NCBI GenBank assembly: GCA_016584305.1
Contig: JACEEZ010022621.1
Location: 78,050 to 142,049, forward strand
Direction of reading: 5' to 3'
Origin: Chionoecetes opilio
Lineage: Eukaryota > Arthropoda > Malacostraca > Decapoda > Majidae
Length of the DNA stretch: 64,000 nucleotides
Position 1 is the first letter of the stretch. Every line of letters begins with the position of its first letter. Shown here in pieces: positions 35,214 to 51,400 of this stretch. Under the pieces are notes generated by a model. That model worked only from the letters and a program-made list of their open reading frames with translations. It was not told the DNA's origin and did not search any database. Position numbers and translations under genes: made by a program.

Positions 35214-38200
35214 AAATTACTTTTTACTGATAACTAGCGAATCATTGAAAACACTACATTTTATGGGTTTATAGCAATATATATGTAAAACTATTTGTAT
35301 ATATACAATAACGCTACAGTTACAAGAAACTTGGAAAAGAAAAACTCTTGCAATATACCGTTATGTATTCATAAATGCCTCTTACTCTTCTATTTAATAG
35401 CTTTTATGTAATGTAAGCTACTTATAGGTGCAAATTATTCTAAAAGAGGATTTTATAACTTCAATTTGTAGGAAAACACTATATATCACTGATAACTAGC
35501 TAAAAATCATTGAAAACACCTACATTTTAGGGATTTTTAACAATATAATTAAGTAAACTACTTGTATATATACAATAACGCTACAGTTTAAGAAGAAAAC
35601 TATGAAAAACCGCTTGCATTATACCGTTTATATCACAATAAATAACCTCTTACTCTTCTATTTATATAGCTTATGTAATGTAAGCTACTTATAGGTGCAA
35701 TTATCTAAGGAAAGGATTTTATACTTCAATTGTAGGAAAACAGTTATATATCACAGGATAGATAGCTGAATATCTTGAAAACACTAACATTATATTGGTT
35801 TTATAGCAATATGTTAAGTAAAACTACTTGTATATATACAATAACGCTACAGTTCCAAAGAACTATGAAAAACGCTTGCAATATACCGTTATATCACATA
35901 AATATCCCTCTACTCTTCTATTTTATTAGCTTAATGTAATGTATAGCGACTTAAGGTCCAAATTATTCTAAAAAAAGGAAGGATTGTATACTTCATTTGT
36001 ATGAAAACAGGCTATATATCAGTGATAACTGCTTAAAAATCATTGAAAACACTACAGTTTTATGGGTTTATAGCAATAAATAAGTAAACTATCTTGTATA
36101 TATACAATAACGCTACAGTTACAAGTAACTATGAAAAACGCTTGCATATACCGTGATATCACATACATAACCTCTTACCCTTCTATTAATAGCGCTTAAT
36201 GTATGTAAGCTCTTATAGGTTGCAAATTATCTAAAAAGAGTTTTTATACTTCAATTTGTAGGAAAACAGCCATATATCACCGATAAATAGCTAATTCATT
36301 GAAAACACTACATTTTATGGTTATAAAAATATGATAAGTAAAACTCTTGTATTATATAAATAACGGCTACGTTTACAAGAAACTATGAAAAACGCTGGGG
36401 AAATATAGCCGTTATATTCACAATAAATAACCCTCTTACTCTTCTATTTATAGGCTTAATGTAATGTAGCTACTTATAGGTCCAAATTATTGCTAAAAAA
36501 AAGGATTGTATACTTCCAATTGTAGGAAAACAACTATATATCACCGATACTAGCTAACTCATTGAAAGAACACCATTTTGAGGGTATAAAGCATTATCAT
36601 AAGGTTAAATTCTTCTATTCATGATATAACACTACAATTAAGAAGAAACTATGAAAAACACGTATATATACAATTGTATCACAATATAGAGTCTCAAACT
36701 CCTATTATAATCTTACAGTAGATTAAAATAGCAATTTCTAATGAAAACAACTATAATTCCACATTTTGAATTTCTCTATCAAAAAAAGAGCTGATAATTC
36801 AATTTTCGACATTTTTTAGCCTTCAAAAATACATTAAAACGGCTTGAAAAAACGTTGATTCTAAGAAATTAAATTGATAACCTAATTTTCATGAAAAATA
36901 CACATTTAAGTCATGAATATTGTAAAATATAGTTGTGTAAAAGTGCTGAATATGTCAAATTTCGACACATTTTTTAGGCTTTCAAATCATTAAAATACTT
37001 GGAAAACTTTTGCTTTTTAGATTAAAAATTGATACCTAAATTTCATGAAAATACTTGTTTTTTAAGTCATAACATGAAAATATAGTTTTGTGTAAAAGGT
37101 TCTCGAATAATGTCTATTTCGACATTTTTTAGCCCTTCAAAATACATTAAAATACTTGAAAAAACATTGTTTTTAAGATTAAAATTGATATCTCAATTTC
37201 ATGAAAAATACATATTTTTAGCTTTTAATTTTGTAAAATATAGTTGTAGCAACTGAAAAAAGCTTATTTAGCTACAGATATACAAGAATATACTTTCAAT
37301 TTGTAGAAAAAACCAACTCTTCAATGATAACTAGCTAAAATCATTGAAACACTACATTTATGGGTTTTTAGCATTATGATAAGTAAAACTACTTGTATAT
37401 ATACAATAACGCTACAGTTTACAAGAAACTATGAAAAAACGCTTGCAATATACGTTATATCACAATAAATAACCTCTTACTCTTCTATTTAATTAGCTTA
37501 AAAGTAATGTAAGCTAGCTATAGGTGCAAATTATTCTAAAAAGGATTTTATACGTCAATTTGTAGGAAACGCTATATATCACTGATAACAGTCTAAATCA
37601 TTGAATCACACTACATTTTATGTTTATAGCAATTAAAAGTAAAACTACTTGTTATATACTAATAACGCTACATGTTTTAGATAAACGAGAAAAAAAACGC
37701 TGCAATATACCGTTATAGTCACATTAACTAATCTCTTATACTCTTCTATTTTCATAGCTTAATGTAATGTAATCTAGTATTATACTTGCAAATTATTCTA
37801 AAAGGATTTGTATACGTCAATTTGTAGGAAAACAGCTTAATGTCACCGGGGGGGGGGGGGAAAGAAATAGCTATATCATTGAAAACTACTCATTTTATGG
37901 GTTTTATAAGCAATATAATAAATAAGTAAAACAACTTGCATATTTACATAACGCTACATTTTTAGAAGAAACTTGAAAAACCGCTTGCAATATACCGTTA
38001 TACTCACAATAACGAACCTCCTACTCTTCTATTTATTAGCTTAATGTAATGTAAGCTACTTATAGGTGTAAATTATTCTAAAAGAGGATTGTATACTTCA
38101 AATTTGTATGCAAACAGCTATATTCACCGATACTAAGCTAAAATCATTGAACGAACACATTTGAGGGTATAAAGCAATTATCATAAGGTGAACTTTCCTT

Positions 38201-41200
38201 CTATTAATGATATAACAAGCTACAATTAACAAGAAACTATAAAAAAAACTAGTACTATACAATTGTATACAATATATCTCAAACTCCTATTATAAGCTTA
38301 CAGTAGTTTACAATAGCATTTTCTAACGAAGCAACTATGAATACGCACATTTGAATTTCTGTATCAAAAAAGGGCTAATAATGTCATTTCGTCCTTTTTT
38401 AGCCCTTCAAAATACATTAAAACACTGAAAAACGTTGTTTCTAAGATTAATTGAATACATAATTTTCATTAAAACTACATATTTTAAGCTCATAATTTGT
38501 AAAATCTAGTTGTGTAAAAGTGCTGCATAATGTCAATTTCGAATTTTTTAAGGCTTTCAAAAATACATTAAAATACTTGGAAAAACGTTTGTTTTTTAAG
38601 CTTAATTGATATCTAAATTTCATGAAAAATAACATATTTTTAGCGGATTAATTTTGTAAAATATAGTTGTAGCAAGCTATTTGCTAAAAAGCTATTTAGC
38701 TACAGATATAAATAAATATACCTTCAATTTGTAGAAAAAAATTACTTGTTCACTGATAACTAGCTAAAATCATTGAACACACTACTTTTATGGTTTTTAG
38801 CATATAATAAGTAAAACTACTTGTATATATCCAATCACGCTACATTACAAGAAACTATGAAAACGCTTGCAATATACGTTATAGTTCCAATAAATAACCT
38901 CTTACTCTACTATTTAATTAGCTTAATGTAATGTAAGCTACTTTTTAGGTGCAAATTATTCTAATGAGAGGATTTTATACATCAATTTGTAGGAAAACAG
39001 CTATATATCATGATAACTAGCTAAAAGCATTGAAAACACTACATTTTTAATGGTTTATAGCAATATAATAAGTAAACGTACTTGTATATCTACAATAACG
39101 CTACATTTAGAAGTAAACTATGAAAAACGCTGCATATACGCGTTAATCACAATAAATAACCTCTTACTCTTTTATTTATAGCTTAATGTAATGTAAGCTA
39201 CTTATAGGTGTCGAATTATTCTAAAAAAGGGGATTTTATCCTCAATTTGTAGGAAACAGCTATATATCACCGATAATAGCTATATCATTGAAAACACTAC
39301 ATTTTATAGTTTAATGACAATAGGATAAGGTAAAACTACTCGTAATATATACAATAACGCTACAGATTAACAAGAACTATGAAAAACGCTGCAATATAGC
39401 CGTTATATACACTAAATACCTCGTACTCTTCTATTTAATAGCTTAATGTAATGTAAGCTACTTATAGGGTGCACAATTATTCTAAAAAGAGAATTTTATA
39501 CTTCAATTTGTAGGAAAACAGGCTATATATCACCGATAAATAGCTATAATCATTGAAAACACTACATTTAAGGGTTTACAAGCGATATGATAAGTACAAT
39601 ACTTGTATATATACAATACCGCTACTTTACAAGAACTATGAAAACGCTTGCAATATACCGTTATAATCAAAAATAAATAACCTCTTACTCTTCTATTAAT
39701 AGCTTATGTATGTAAGCTACTTTTAGTGGCAAATTATTCTAAAAAGAGGATTTTATACTTCAATTTGTAGAAAACAGCTATATTCACTGATAATTAGCTA
39801 AACAGCATTGAAAACACTAACATTTTATATGGGTTTATAGTCGATATGAATAAGTAAAAATACGTATATATATACAATAACGATACATTTTACAAGAAAC
39901 TATGAAAACGCTTGCATATCCATTATTATCGACAATAAATAACCTCTTACTCCTCTATTTAATAACCCTTTTTAATGTATGTAAGCTACTTATAGGGTGC
40001 AAATTATTCTAAAAAGAGGATTTTAACACTTCAATTTGTAGGAACAGCTATATATCACTGAAGAACATTAGCTAAAATCATTGAAAAGAACACATTTTGA
40101 GAGGTAATAAAGCATTATCATAAGTAACTTCCTTCTATTAATGATATAGACACTACAATTAAAAGAAAACTATGAAAAACAAGTTAATATATCAATTGTA
40201 TCGCAATTAGGAGTCTCACACTATCCTATTATAAGCTTACAGTAGTTTAAAATAGCAATTTCTAACGACAAACAACTAAATTCCACATTTTGATTTCTCT
40301 ATCAAAAAAAGGGCTGAATAATGTCAACTTTTTCGACATTTTTTTAGCCCTTCAGAAATACATTAAAACCACTTGAAAAACGTTGTTATTAAGAATAAAT
40401 TGATTACATAAATTACATGAAAATACATATTTTTAAAGCTGCATAATATTTTAAAATATAGTTGTGTAAAGTGCTGATAATGTCAAATTTCGACATTTTT
40501 TATGCTTTCAAATACATTAAAACACTTGAACAAACATTGTTTTTAAGATAAAATTTATACCTAAATTTAAGTAAAATACATATTTAGCTCATAACATTGT
40601 AAAATATAGTATTGTAAAAGTGCTGGATAATGTACAATTTCGACATTATTTTAGCATTTCAAAATACATTAAAATTTCTTGAAAAACATTGTTTTTAGAT
40701 TGAAATTGATATCTAAATTTCATGAAAAATACATATTTTTAGCTATTAATGTTTGTAAAATATAGTTGTAACAAATATGAAAAAGCTATTTACTTTACAG
40801 ATATAAAGAATATACTTCAATTTGTAGAAAAAAACCATCTTCACTGATAACTAGGCTAGAAATCATTGAAAACAACTATATTTATGGTTTATAGCAATAT
40901 GATAAGTAAACTACTTGTATATATATAATTAACGCTACAGTTTACAAGAAACTATGAAAACGCTTGCAATATCCGTTATATCCAATAAATAACCTTTTTT
41001 GCTCTTCCATTTATTAGCTTAATGTAATGTAAGCTACTTATGTGTGCAAATTATTTTAAAAAAAGGATTATAATTGTATTTGTAGGAAAAACTGCTAGTT
41101 ATCACCGAATACTACTAAAATCATTGAAAGACACATTTTGAGGTATATAAAGCATTACATAAGGTAAATTCCTTCTATTAATGATATAACAATACAATTA

Positions 41201-44200
41201 ACAAGAACCTATAAAAAAAAGGTGTAATATACGATTTGTAATCACAATATAGAGTCTCAAACTCCTATTATAAGCTTACAGTAGTTAAAATAGCAATTTA
41301 TCACGAACGCAACTATAATAACCACATTTTGAATTTCTGTATCAAAAAGGCTGAATAATGTCAATTTCGACCTTATTTTAGTTAGCCTTCAAAAATACAT
41401 TAAAACCACTTGAAAAAACGTTGTTTCTAAGATTAAAATTGATCATAATTTTCATTAAAAATACATATTTAAGCTATAATTATTGTAAATTATATGTTGT
41501 GTAAAAGTGCTGCATAAATGTCAAATTTCGACATTTTTTAGGCTTTCAAAAATACCATTAAAATACTTGGAAAAACGTTTTTTTTTAAGATTAAATTGAT
41601 ATCTAAATTTCATGAAAAATACATATATTTAGCTATTAATTTTGTAAAATATAGTTGTAGCAATTAAAAAGCTTATTTAGCTACAGATATAAAGAATATA
41701 CTTCAATTTGTAGACAGAAAAATACTTTTCACTGATAACTAGCTGAAATCAGTGAAAACACTACTTTTATGGGTTATAGGCAATATGCTAAGTAAAACTA
41801 TTTGTATATATACAATAACGCTAACAGTTTTACAAGATATGAAAAACGCTTGCAATATACCGTTAATATAGCAATAAATAGCCTCTTACACCTTCTATTT
41901 AATAGCTTAATGTAATGTAAGCTACTTATAGGTGCAAATTATCTAAAAGAGGATTTTATACTTCAATTTGTGAGGAAAACAGCACTATATATCACTGATA
42001 CTAGCTAAAATCTTGAAAACACTACATTTTTTGGTTTTTTTAGCGAATATAATAAGTAAAACTACTTGTATATATACAATAACGCTACAGTTTAGAGAAA
42101 CTATGAAAAACGCTTGCATTATAAGCCGTTTATCACAATAAATACCTCTTACTCTTCTATTTAATAGCTTAATGGGTAATGTAATCTACTTATAGGTGCA
42201 ATTATTCTAAAAAGAAGGATTTATACTTCAATTTGTAGGAAACAGTTATTATCACCGGAGATAGCTAATATCATTGAAACACTACATTATATGGGTTTTA
42301 TAGCAATAATGTTAGGTTTAGTAAACTACTTGTATATATACAATAACGCTACAGTTTACAAGAAACTATGAAAAAAACGCTTGCAATATACCGTTATATC
42401 ACAATAAATACCCTCTTACTCTTCTATTTATTAGCTTAAAGTAATGTAAGCTACTTATAGGTCCTAATTTATTCTAACAAATGATTGTTACTTCAATTTG
42501 TAGGAAACAACTATATATCACCGATAACTAGCTAAAATCATTGAAAAGCACACATTTTTGAGGTATAAAGCATATCAAAAGGTAAATTCCTCTATTAATG
42601 ATATAACACTACATTAGAAGAAACTATGAAAACGCCGTAATAATATACAATTGTATCACAATATATACGTCTCAAACTCCTATTATACCTTATACAGTAG
42701 ATTAAAATAGCTAATTTCTAATGAAAACAACTATAATTCCACAATTTGAATTTCTCTAATAAAAAAAGGCTGAACAATGTCAATTTTCGACTTTTTTAAG
42801 CCCTTCAAGAATACTTAAAACACTTTCAAAACGTTGTTTCTAAGATTAAAACATTGATACATAATGTTCATTAAAAAAAATACTATTTTTAAGCTCATAA
42901 TATTGTAAAGTTAAGTTGTGTAAAAGTGCTGCATAATGTCAAATTTTCGACATTTTTGAGGCTTTCAAAATACATAAAATCCTAGGGAAAAAACGTTGTT
43001 TTTAATATTAAAATTGATACCTAAATTTCATGAAAAATACATTTTTTTAGCTCATACTTGTAAAATGTAAGTTGTGTAAAAGTGCTGAATAATGTCTAAT
43101 TTCGAAATTTTTTAGCCCTGGCAAAAATACATTAAAATACTTTGAAAAAACATTGTTTTTAGTTAAAATTGATATCTAAATTTCATGTAAAATACATATT
43201 TTTAGCTATTACTTTTGTAAAATATAGTTGTAGCAAATATAAAAAGCTATTTAGCTACAGATATAATAGAAATATACTTCAATTTTGTTAGAAAAAAAAA
43301 CCTCTTCATGATAACTAAGTACAATCATTGAAAACACGTACTTTTATGGGTTTATAGCATTATGATAAGTAAACTACTTTATATATAGCAATAACGCTAC
43401 AGTTTTACAGGAAACTATGAAAAACGCTATGCAATATACCGTTATATCACATTAAATAATCTCTTACTCTTCTATTAATAGCTTAATGTGATGTAATCTC
43501 TTATAGTGCAATTATTCTAAAAGGATTTTTATACTTCAATTTGTAGGAAAACAGCTAATATCACCGTAATAGCTAATATCATTGAAACCACTACATTTTA
43601 TGGGTTTATAGCATATATAAGTAAAACTACTTGTATATCTACGAATAACGCTACATTTTAGAGAAACTATGAAAAAACTGCTGCAAATATACCGTTCTAA
43701 TCACATAAAGAACCTCTTACTCTTTTATTTATTATCTTATATGTAATGTAAGCTACTTATAGGTGTAAATTATTCTGAAAAAAAAGGATTGTATACTTTC
43801 AATTTGTTAGGCAAACAGCTATATTATCCACCGATAACTAGCTAAAATCATTGAAAAGAACAATTTTTGAAGTATAAAGCATTATCTAAGTAAATTCCCT
43901 TCTATTAATGATATACACACTACACTTAAAAAGCAACTATAGGAAAAACACGTTATAATATACAATTGTATCACATATAGAGTCTCAACTCCTATTATAA
44001 GCTTACAGTAGTAAAAATAGGGCAATTTCTAACGGAAAACGACTATAATTTCCACATTTTGAATTCTCTATCAAAAAAAGGGCTGAATAATGTCAATTTT
44101 TGACATTTTATAGGGCCTTTCAAAATAGCATTAAAACACTTGAAAAAACGTTGTTGTTAAGATAAAATTGATACATAAATTACATGAAAAATACATATTT

Positions 44201-44605
44201 TACGCTCATCATATTGTAAAATATAGTTTGTGTAAAAGTGCTGAATAATGCTCCAATTTCGACAATTTTTTAGCTTTCAAAAATACATTAAAAACTTGAA
44301 AAAACATTCTTTTTTAAATTAAATTGAATATACTAAAATGTCATGAAAAATACATATTTTTAAGCTCAAAATAACATTGTAAAATATAGTATTGAAAAGT
44401 GCTGAATAATGTAAGACTTTCGACATTATTTAGCATTTTCAAAAATACATAAATTCTTAAAAAACATTGTTTTTAGGATTGAATTGATATCTAAATTTCA
44501 TGAGAAATACATATTTTTAGCTATTAATTTTGTAAAATATAGTTGTAACAAATATAAAAAGCTATTTACCTACAGATATAAAGAAATATACTTCAATTTG
44601 TAGAA
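35214..44605 (+). repeat. Error-rich satellite array
   Basis: Same blocks with many indels. Five A units (about 35226-36540), B+C3 (36560-37312), three A (37323, 37579, 37843), B+C2 (38140-38741), five A (38752 to about 40050), B+C3 (40080-40835), one A, B+C2 (41120-41720), three A (41730, 41995, 42253), B+C3 (42540-43300), two A (43309, 43564) and B+C3 (43850-44609). The marker words CATTAAATAATCTC or close variants recur near 37725 and 43450. The minus-strand open frame at 38447-38635 is noise. No gene is seen. Confidence 0.88.
37848..37860. other. Run of 13 G in place of satellite sequence
   Basis: The A unit start reads CACC followed by 13 G and then AAAGAAATAGC, where every other copy has CACCGATAAATAGC. 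A single G run in one draft-quality copy is best explained as a base-calling artefact. Confidence 0.8.
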
Positions 44606-46840
44606 AAAAACCAATCTTCACTGATAACTAGCTAAAATCATTGAAAACACTACATTTTATGGGTTTATAGCAATATGATAAGTAAAACTACTTGTATATA
44701 TACAATAACGCTACAGTTTACAAGAAACTATGAAAAACGCTTGCAATATACCGTTATATCACAATAAATAACCTATTGCTCTTCTATTTATTAGCTTAAT
44801 GTAATGTAAGCTACTTATAGGTGCAAATTATTTAAAAAAAAGGATTGTATACATCAATTTGTAGGAAAACTGCTATATATCACCGAATACTAGCTAAAAT
44901 CATTGAAAAGAACACATTTTGAGGGTATAAAGCATTATCATAAGGTAAATTCCTTCTATTAATGATATAACACTACAATTAACAAGAAACTATCAAAAAA
45001 ACGTGTAATATACAATTGTATCACAATATAGAGTCGCAAACTCCTATTATAAGCTTACAGTAGTTTAAAATAGCAATTTCTAACGAAAGCAACTATAATA
45101 CCACATTTTGAATTTCTGTATCAAAAAAAGGGCTGCATAATGTCAATTTTCGACCTTTTTTAGCCCTTCAAAAATACATTAAAACACTTGAAAAAACGTT
45201 GTTTCTAAGATTAAAATTGATACATAATTTTCATTAAAAATACATATTTTAAGCTCATAATATTGTAAAATATAGTTGTGTAAAAGTGCTGCATAATGTC
45301 AAATTTCGACATTTTTTAGGCTTTCAAAAATACATTAAAATACTTGGAAAAACGTTGTTTTTAAGATTAAAATTGATATCTAAATTTCATGAAAAATACA
45401 TATTTTTAGCTATTAATTTTGTAAAATATAGTTGTAGCAAATATAAAAAGCTATTTAGCTACAGATATAAAGAAATATACTTCAATTTGTAGAAAAAAAT
45501 TACTTTTCACTGATAACTAGCTGAAATCATTGAAAATACTACATTTTATGGGTTTATAGCAATATGATAAGTAAAACTATTTGTATATATACAATAACGC
45601 TACAGTTTACAAGAAACTATGAAAAACGCTTGCAATATACCGTTATATCACAATAAATAACCTCTTACTCTTCTATTTAATAGCTTAATGTAATGTAAGC
45701 TACTTATAGGTGCAAATTATTCTAAAAAGAGGATTTTATACTTCAATTTGTAGGAAAACAGCTATATATCACTGATAACTAGCTAAAATCATTGAAAACA
45801 CTACATTTTATGGGTTTTTAGCAATATAATAAGTAAAACTACTTGTATATATACAATAACGCTACAGTTTAGAAGAAACTATGAAAAACGCTTGCATTAT
45901 GCCGTTATATCACAATAAATAACCTCTTACTCTTCTATTTAATAGCTTAATGTAATGTAAGCTACTTATAGGTGCAAATTATTCTAAAAAGAGGATTTTA
46001 TACTTCAATTTGTAGGAAAACAGTTATATATCACCGATAGATAGCTAATATCATTGAAAACACTACATTATATGGGTTTATAGCGATATGATAAGTAAAA
46101 CTACTTGTATATATACAATAACGCTACAGTTTAGAAGAAACTATGAAAAACGCTTGCAATATACCGTTATATCACAATAAAAAACCTCTTACTCTTCTAT
46201 TTAATAGCTTAATGTAATGTAAGCTACTTATAGGTGCAAATTATTCAAAAAAGAAAAGTTTATACTTCAATTTGTAGAAAAAACAGCTATATATCACCGA
46301 TAAATAGCTAATATCATTGAAAACACTACATTTTATGGGTTTATAGCAATATAATAAGTAAAACTACTTGTATATATACAATAACGCTACAGTTTACAAG
46401 ATACTATGAAAAACGCTTGCAATATACCGTTATATCACAATAAATAACCTCTTACTCTTCTATTTAATAGCTTAATGTAATGTAAGCTACTTAAAGGTGC
46501 AAATTATTCTAAAAAGAGGATTTTATACTTCAATTTGTAGGAAAAGAGCAATATATCACCGATAAATAGCTAATATCATTGAAAACACTACATTTTATGG
46601 GTTTATAAATATATGTTAAGTAAAACTACTTGTATATATACAATACCGTAACAGTTTACAAGAAACTCTGAAAAACGCTTGCAATATAACGTTATATCAC
46701 AATAAATAACCTCTTACTCTTCTATTTATTAGCTTAATGTAATGTAAGATACTTATAGGTGCAAATTATTCTAAAAAAAGGATTGTATACTTCAATTTGT
46801 AGGAAAACAGCTATATATCACCGATAAATAGCTAATATCA
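44606..46840 (+). repeat. Clean satellite array
   Basis: One A, B+C2 (about 44900-45499), then A units at 45509, 45772, 46033, 46296, 46558 and 46820, the start of a nine-unit run. Close in sequence to 57.5-59.5 kb, including the TATAAATATATGTTAAG and TATAAAAATATGTTAAG variants that mark one specific A unit in each. Confidence 0.94.
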
Positions 46841-48432
46841 TTGAAAACACTACATTTTAACGGGTTTAATAGCAATAAATAAGTAAAACTACTTGTATAT
46901 ATACAAATACGCTACAGTTTAGAAGAAACTATGAAAAACGTTGCAATAGTACGTTATATCACAATAATATCCTCTTACTCTTCTATTTAATAGCTTAATG
47001 TAATGTAAGCTACTTATAGGTGCAAATTGAATCTAAAAAGATTTTTTAATTTTCCAATTTGTAGGAAAACAGCTATATATCACCGATAACATAACTAATA
47101 TCATTGACAACACTACATTATATGGGTTATATCAATATGTTATGTAAAACTACTTGTATATATACAATAACGCTACAGTTTACAAGAACTATTGAAAAAC
47201 GCTTGCAATATCCGTTTATCCCATTAAATAACCTTCTTACTCTTCTATTTAATAGCTTACTGTAATGTAAGCTACTTATTAGGTGCAAATTATTCCAAAA
47301 AGAGGATTTTATACTTCAATTTGTTAGGAAAACAGCCAATATCACTGATAACTAGCTAAAATAGTGAAAACACTACATTTTATGGGTTTATAGCAATATA
47401 ATAAGTAAAACTACTTGTATATATTTAAACAATAACGCTACAGTTTTACAAGAAACTAAGAAAAACGCTTGCAATATACCGTTATATCCCACAATAACTA
47501 ACCTCTTACGCTTCTATTAATAGCTTAATGTAATGTAGCTACTTATAGGTCAAATTATTCTAGAAAAGAGGATTTTATATACTTCAATTTGTAGGAAAAC
47601 AGCTATATTTCACCGATAAAATAGCTAATATCATTGAAACACTACATTTTGATGGGTTTTTAATAGCATATGGTAAGTAAACTACTTGTATATATACAAT
47701 TCACGCTTACAGTTTATAGAAACTATGAAAAAAACCCCCCCGCTTGCAATATCGTTATATCACAATAATTACCCTCCTACTCTTCTACTTATTAGCTTAA
47801 TGTAATGTAGCTTCCCTTTTACTTCCCAATTATTCTAAAAAAAGGATTGTATACTCAATTGTGTAGGAAACCAACTATATATCCTACCGATAACTACTAA
47901 AATCATTGAAAAGAACACATTTTGAGGTATAAGCATTTCATAAGTAATTCCTTCTATGCATAATTAACACTACATTAAGAAAACTATGAAAACCAACCGG
48001 GGTTTTAAAAAAAAATAATTACAATTGTAGCACAATATCGTACCTCAAACTCCTATTTAAGCTTACAGTTAATAAAATAGCATTTCTAATGAAAACAACT
48101 ATATTCCACATTTTGAATTTCTCTAACAAAAAAGAGCTTGAATAATGTCAATTTTTCGACATTTTTTTAGCCTTCAAAAATACAATAAACACTTGAAAAA
48201 ACGTTGGTTTCTAAAATAAAATTGGGGGGATACATAATTTTCATGAAAAATAACATTTAAGCTCATAATATTGTAAAATTATAGTTGTGTCAAAGTTGCT
48301 GAATAATGTCAAATTTTTCGACATTTTTCGGCTTTCAAAAATACATTAAAATACTAGGAAAAACGTTGTTTTTAAGATTAAAATTGATACCTAACTTTTC
48401 ATGAAAAATACATTTTTTAAGCTCATAACATT
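46841..48432 (+). repeat. Error-rich satellite array
   Basis: Completes the nine-unit A run (47081, 47344, 47610) and enters a B+C block at about 47915. Small homopolymer blow-ups (a C run near 47735, GGGG near 47998, a G run near 48223) sit inside otherwise recognisable units. Confidence 0.88.
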
Positions 48433-51400
48433 GTAAAAAATTTGTAAAATTTAATAATTTAAAAATAATTAATTAAAAAACTAAAAAAAAATTTTTAGAA
48501 AAAATTTTTAGTTTAAATTTAAAAAAATTAAATTATAAAATAATTTAAATTTTAAAATAAAATTTGTTAAAAGTAAAATTAAAAAATTTATTTATAAAAA
48601 TATAATTAATTTTAAAAAAAAAAACTACTTATACAAAATATTGAAAAAACTACTTATGGGGGAATATAAATAAAACTACTTTATTTTTATAAATCAGTTT
48701 AAAGAATATTAAAAAGTTTCAATTAGTTAATCACAAAAAAACTATTTTTATTAATTGCTAATAATGAAAATTTTAATATTTTAAAAAAAATTATTAAAAA
48801 ATTTGTTAAAAAATTATATCCAATAATAAAAAATTAAAAAAATTAAAAAACCAAATTTTAAGGTAACTTTTAAATTAAATTTTTAAATACAATTAACGAA
48901 CCAAAAAAAACCAATTTAAATTTCCTTTTAAAAAACTATTAAAAAGTTACCATTTTTAAATTCAAAAAAACAAACTTAAAAACCCTTTTTTAAATCAATA
49001 AAAAAATTTTATAATCATTTTCTTTTTATTTTAAAAATTCTTGTAAAAAGTTAAAAAATGTTTTATACTTTAAATACATTTAAAAAAAAATTGAATATAA
49101 TTTTTAAAAATTTTTTTAAAAATACATTTTTTTTAAAATTTTAAAATAATTTTAAAAAAAAACTATTTAAAAGATTAAAAAATTTATTTTAGAAAAAAAT
49201 TACTTTTCCTTTATATGAATTTACATTAGGGTTTTTAAAAAATGAAAAAAAATATTTTAAATAAAAATAAAAAATGAAAAATTCTTTAGTATAGCAAAAA
49301 TTTATAAACAATTTTATTAATAATTAAATAAAAATTGAAATTTCAATTTTAAAAAAAAACCTTATTCCTTTAAAAGTTAAAAATAAAATATTTTTTAAAT
49401 TTTTTAAATTTAAAGAAAATAAGCTACTTTTAGAAAACATAAAACCTGAAATCCGTTAATTTTAAAAACCACTTTTTAATTTAAAATTTAAAATAAACTA
49501 TTTTGAAATTTTCAAAAGATTTATAATTAAATTTGAAAAACCTTTAAAATTTCCCTATAAAAAACTTAAAAAAAACTAATTTTAAGGTTTTAAACCCTAT
49601 TTAATTTAAATAAAAATAAATACTTTAAGAAACTATATTTGAAAATAGTTATTCAAAAAAAACCTTTATCTTTATATAAGTTATAACTTTAAATTCAATT
49701 ATTTAAAAAAAATTTAAAAAATTTTAAATATATACAGAAAAATAAATTATTGAAAAATTTTAAGTTTATAATAATTTAATCAAAAATTTTATTAATTAAA
49801 ATTAAAAATAAAGAAATGAAAAATTTTAAAAAGTTTATCACAAAAATAACCTTAATATTTTTATTAATAATTAAAATACTTATATTAAAATTTTAAAAAA
49901 AAGGTTATAATTTTAAAAACTTATATATACATAAACTATTAATGAAAAAAAACTTTTATGGTTTAAATATATAAAAATTTTATATTAATTAGGGTTTTAA
50001 AGAAATACGAAAATGCAAATTTAAAAAAAAATTATAATTTAAAATCTATTTAAATACCCTTTTATTATATTAAAAGCAAATTTAAAATTTAAAAATAAAA
50101 ACAGTAATCAATAAAACCTATTTATGTAAAAAAATATAGGTAAATATTAAAACAAATTAATGCCAATTTAAGAAAAAAAAGTACAATATATATCCTAAAA
50201 AATTTTTTTTTTATAATTAAAAAATTTAAATTTAATATTTTAGGCAAATTTAAAAAAATTTTATACTTCATTTAAAAAAAAAATATTTAAACTACATAGT
50301 TAAAAAATTAAAAAATTTAATATCTAAACAAAAATTTATCTTCAATAAAAAATTTTTTAAAAAAAATAGTTAATATTAAAAAATTTATATTTTTTTTTAT
50401 TTAAAAAATTAATTAAAATAATTATATTAAACAACTAAAAAATATTTCCTTATAGAAAAATATTAAACCAAAATTTAAAATTTAAAAATACTTTAAATAA
50501 ATTATAAAATTAATACTTATATAAAAAAAAATTCAATAATATTAAACAATTAACCCTTTTTTAATTTTTTAAATTTTTTAATACTTTTAAAAAATTAAAA
50601 AAATTTAAAAAATTGAAAACCCTTTTTAATAAAAATATTAAATTGTAAAATTTTAATAAACTCATTTTAAAAATTTTTTTTTACACTTCAAAACTTTTTT
50701 AAAAAAAATACCCTTTTTATTTAAAAAACTTATATACATAATAGCTTAAATATTAAAGGAATTTTAATAAACATTTTAAAAATATTTATAAAAATTCTAA
50801 AAAATATAAAACCATAAGTTTATTCCAATAAAAAATATATTTGTTAATAACCCAGTTTAATAAAACTATGAAAAACCTTAAACGTTTAACACAATAAAAA
50901 CCTTTTATTTAAATTTTAAAAAAATTAAAACCCCAAATTTTGTAAAAAAATATATCAATTGTGAAAATCATAACAAATTTTAAAAAAATTGAAAACACTA
51001 ATGGAATTTTTTAAAAAACATTATAAAAAATTTTTAAAAAATAATTAAAAACTATAAAAAAAGATATTATAAAATTTTAAAAAAATATTTCAAACTTTAA
51101 TTAAAATAAAAATTTCAAAAAAAAAATATTTATTTAAAAAAATCAAAATTAATTTAAACATAAAAAACCATAATTCTTAAAAATTAAAAAAACCTATTAA
51201 AATTAAAACAATTTAAAAAAATTGAAAAAAATAAAAATATAATTTTACAAAAGAATAAAATTTTAATTTTTGCTTAAAATTAAATTAAAAAAATTTAAAA
51301 ATTTAAAAGAAAAATTTCAAAAAAACTTTTAAACCAAATTTTAAAAATATTTTTTGAAAATGTAAAATAAAAAAAATTTTTTTAAAAATAAAATTAAAAA

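Noticed and set aside
37848..37860. G-quadruplex-forming run
   Set aside because: A single 13 G stretch in one error-rich copy, replacing normal sequence. More likely a base-calling artefact.
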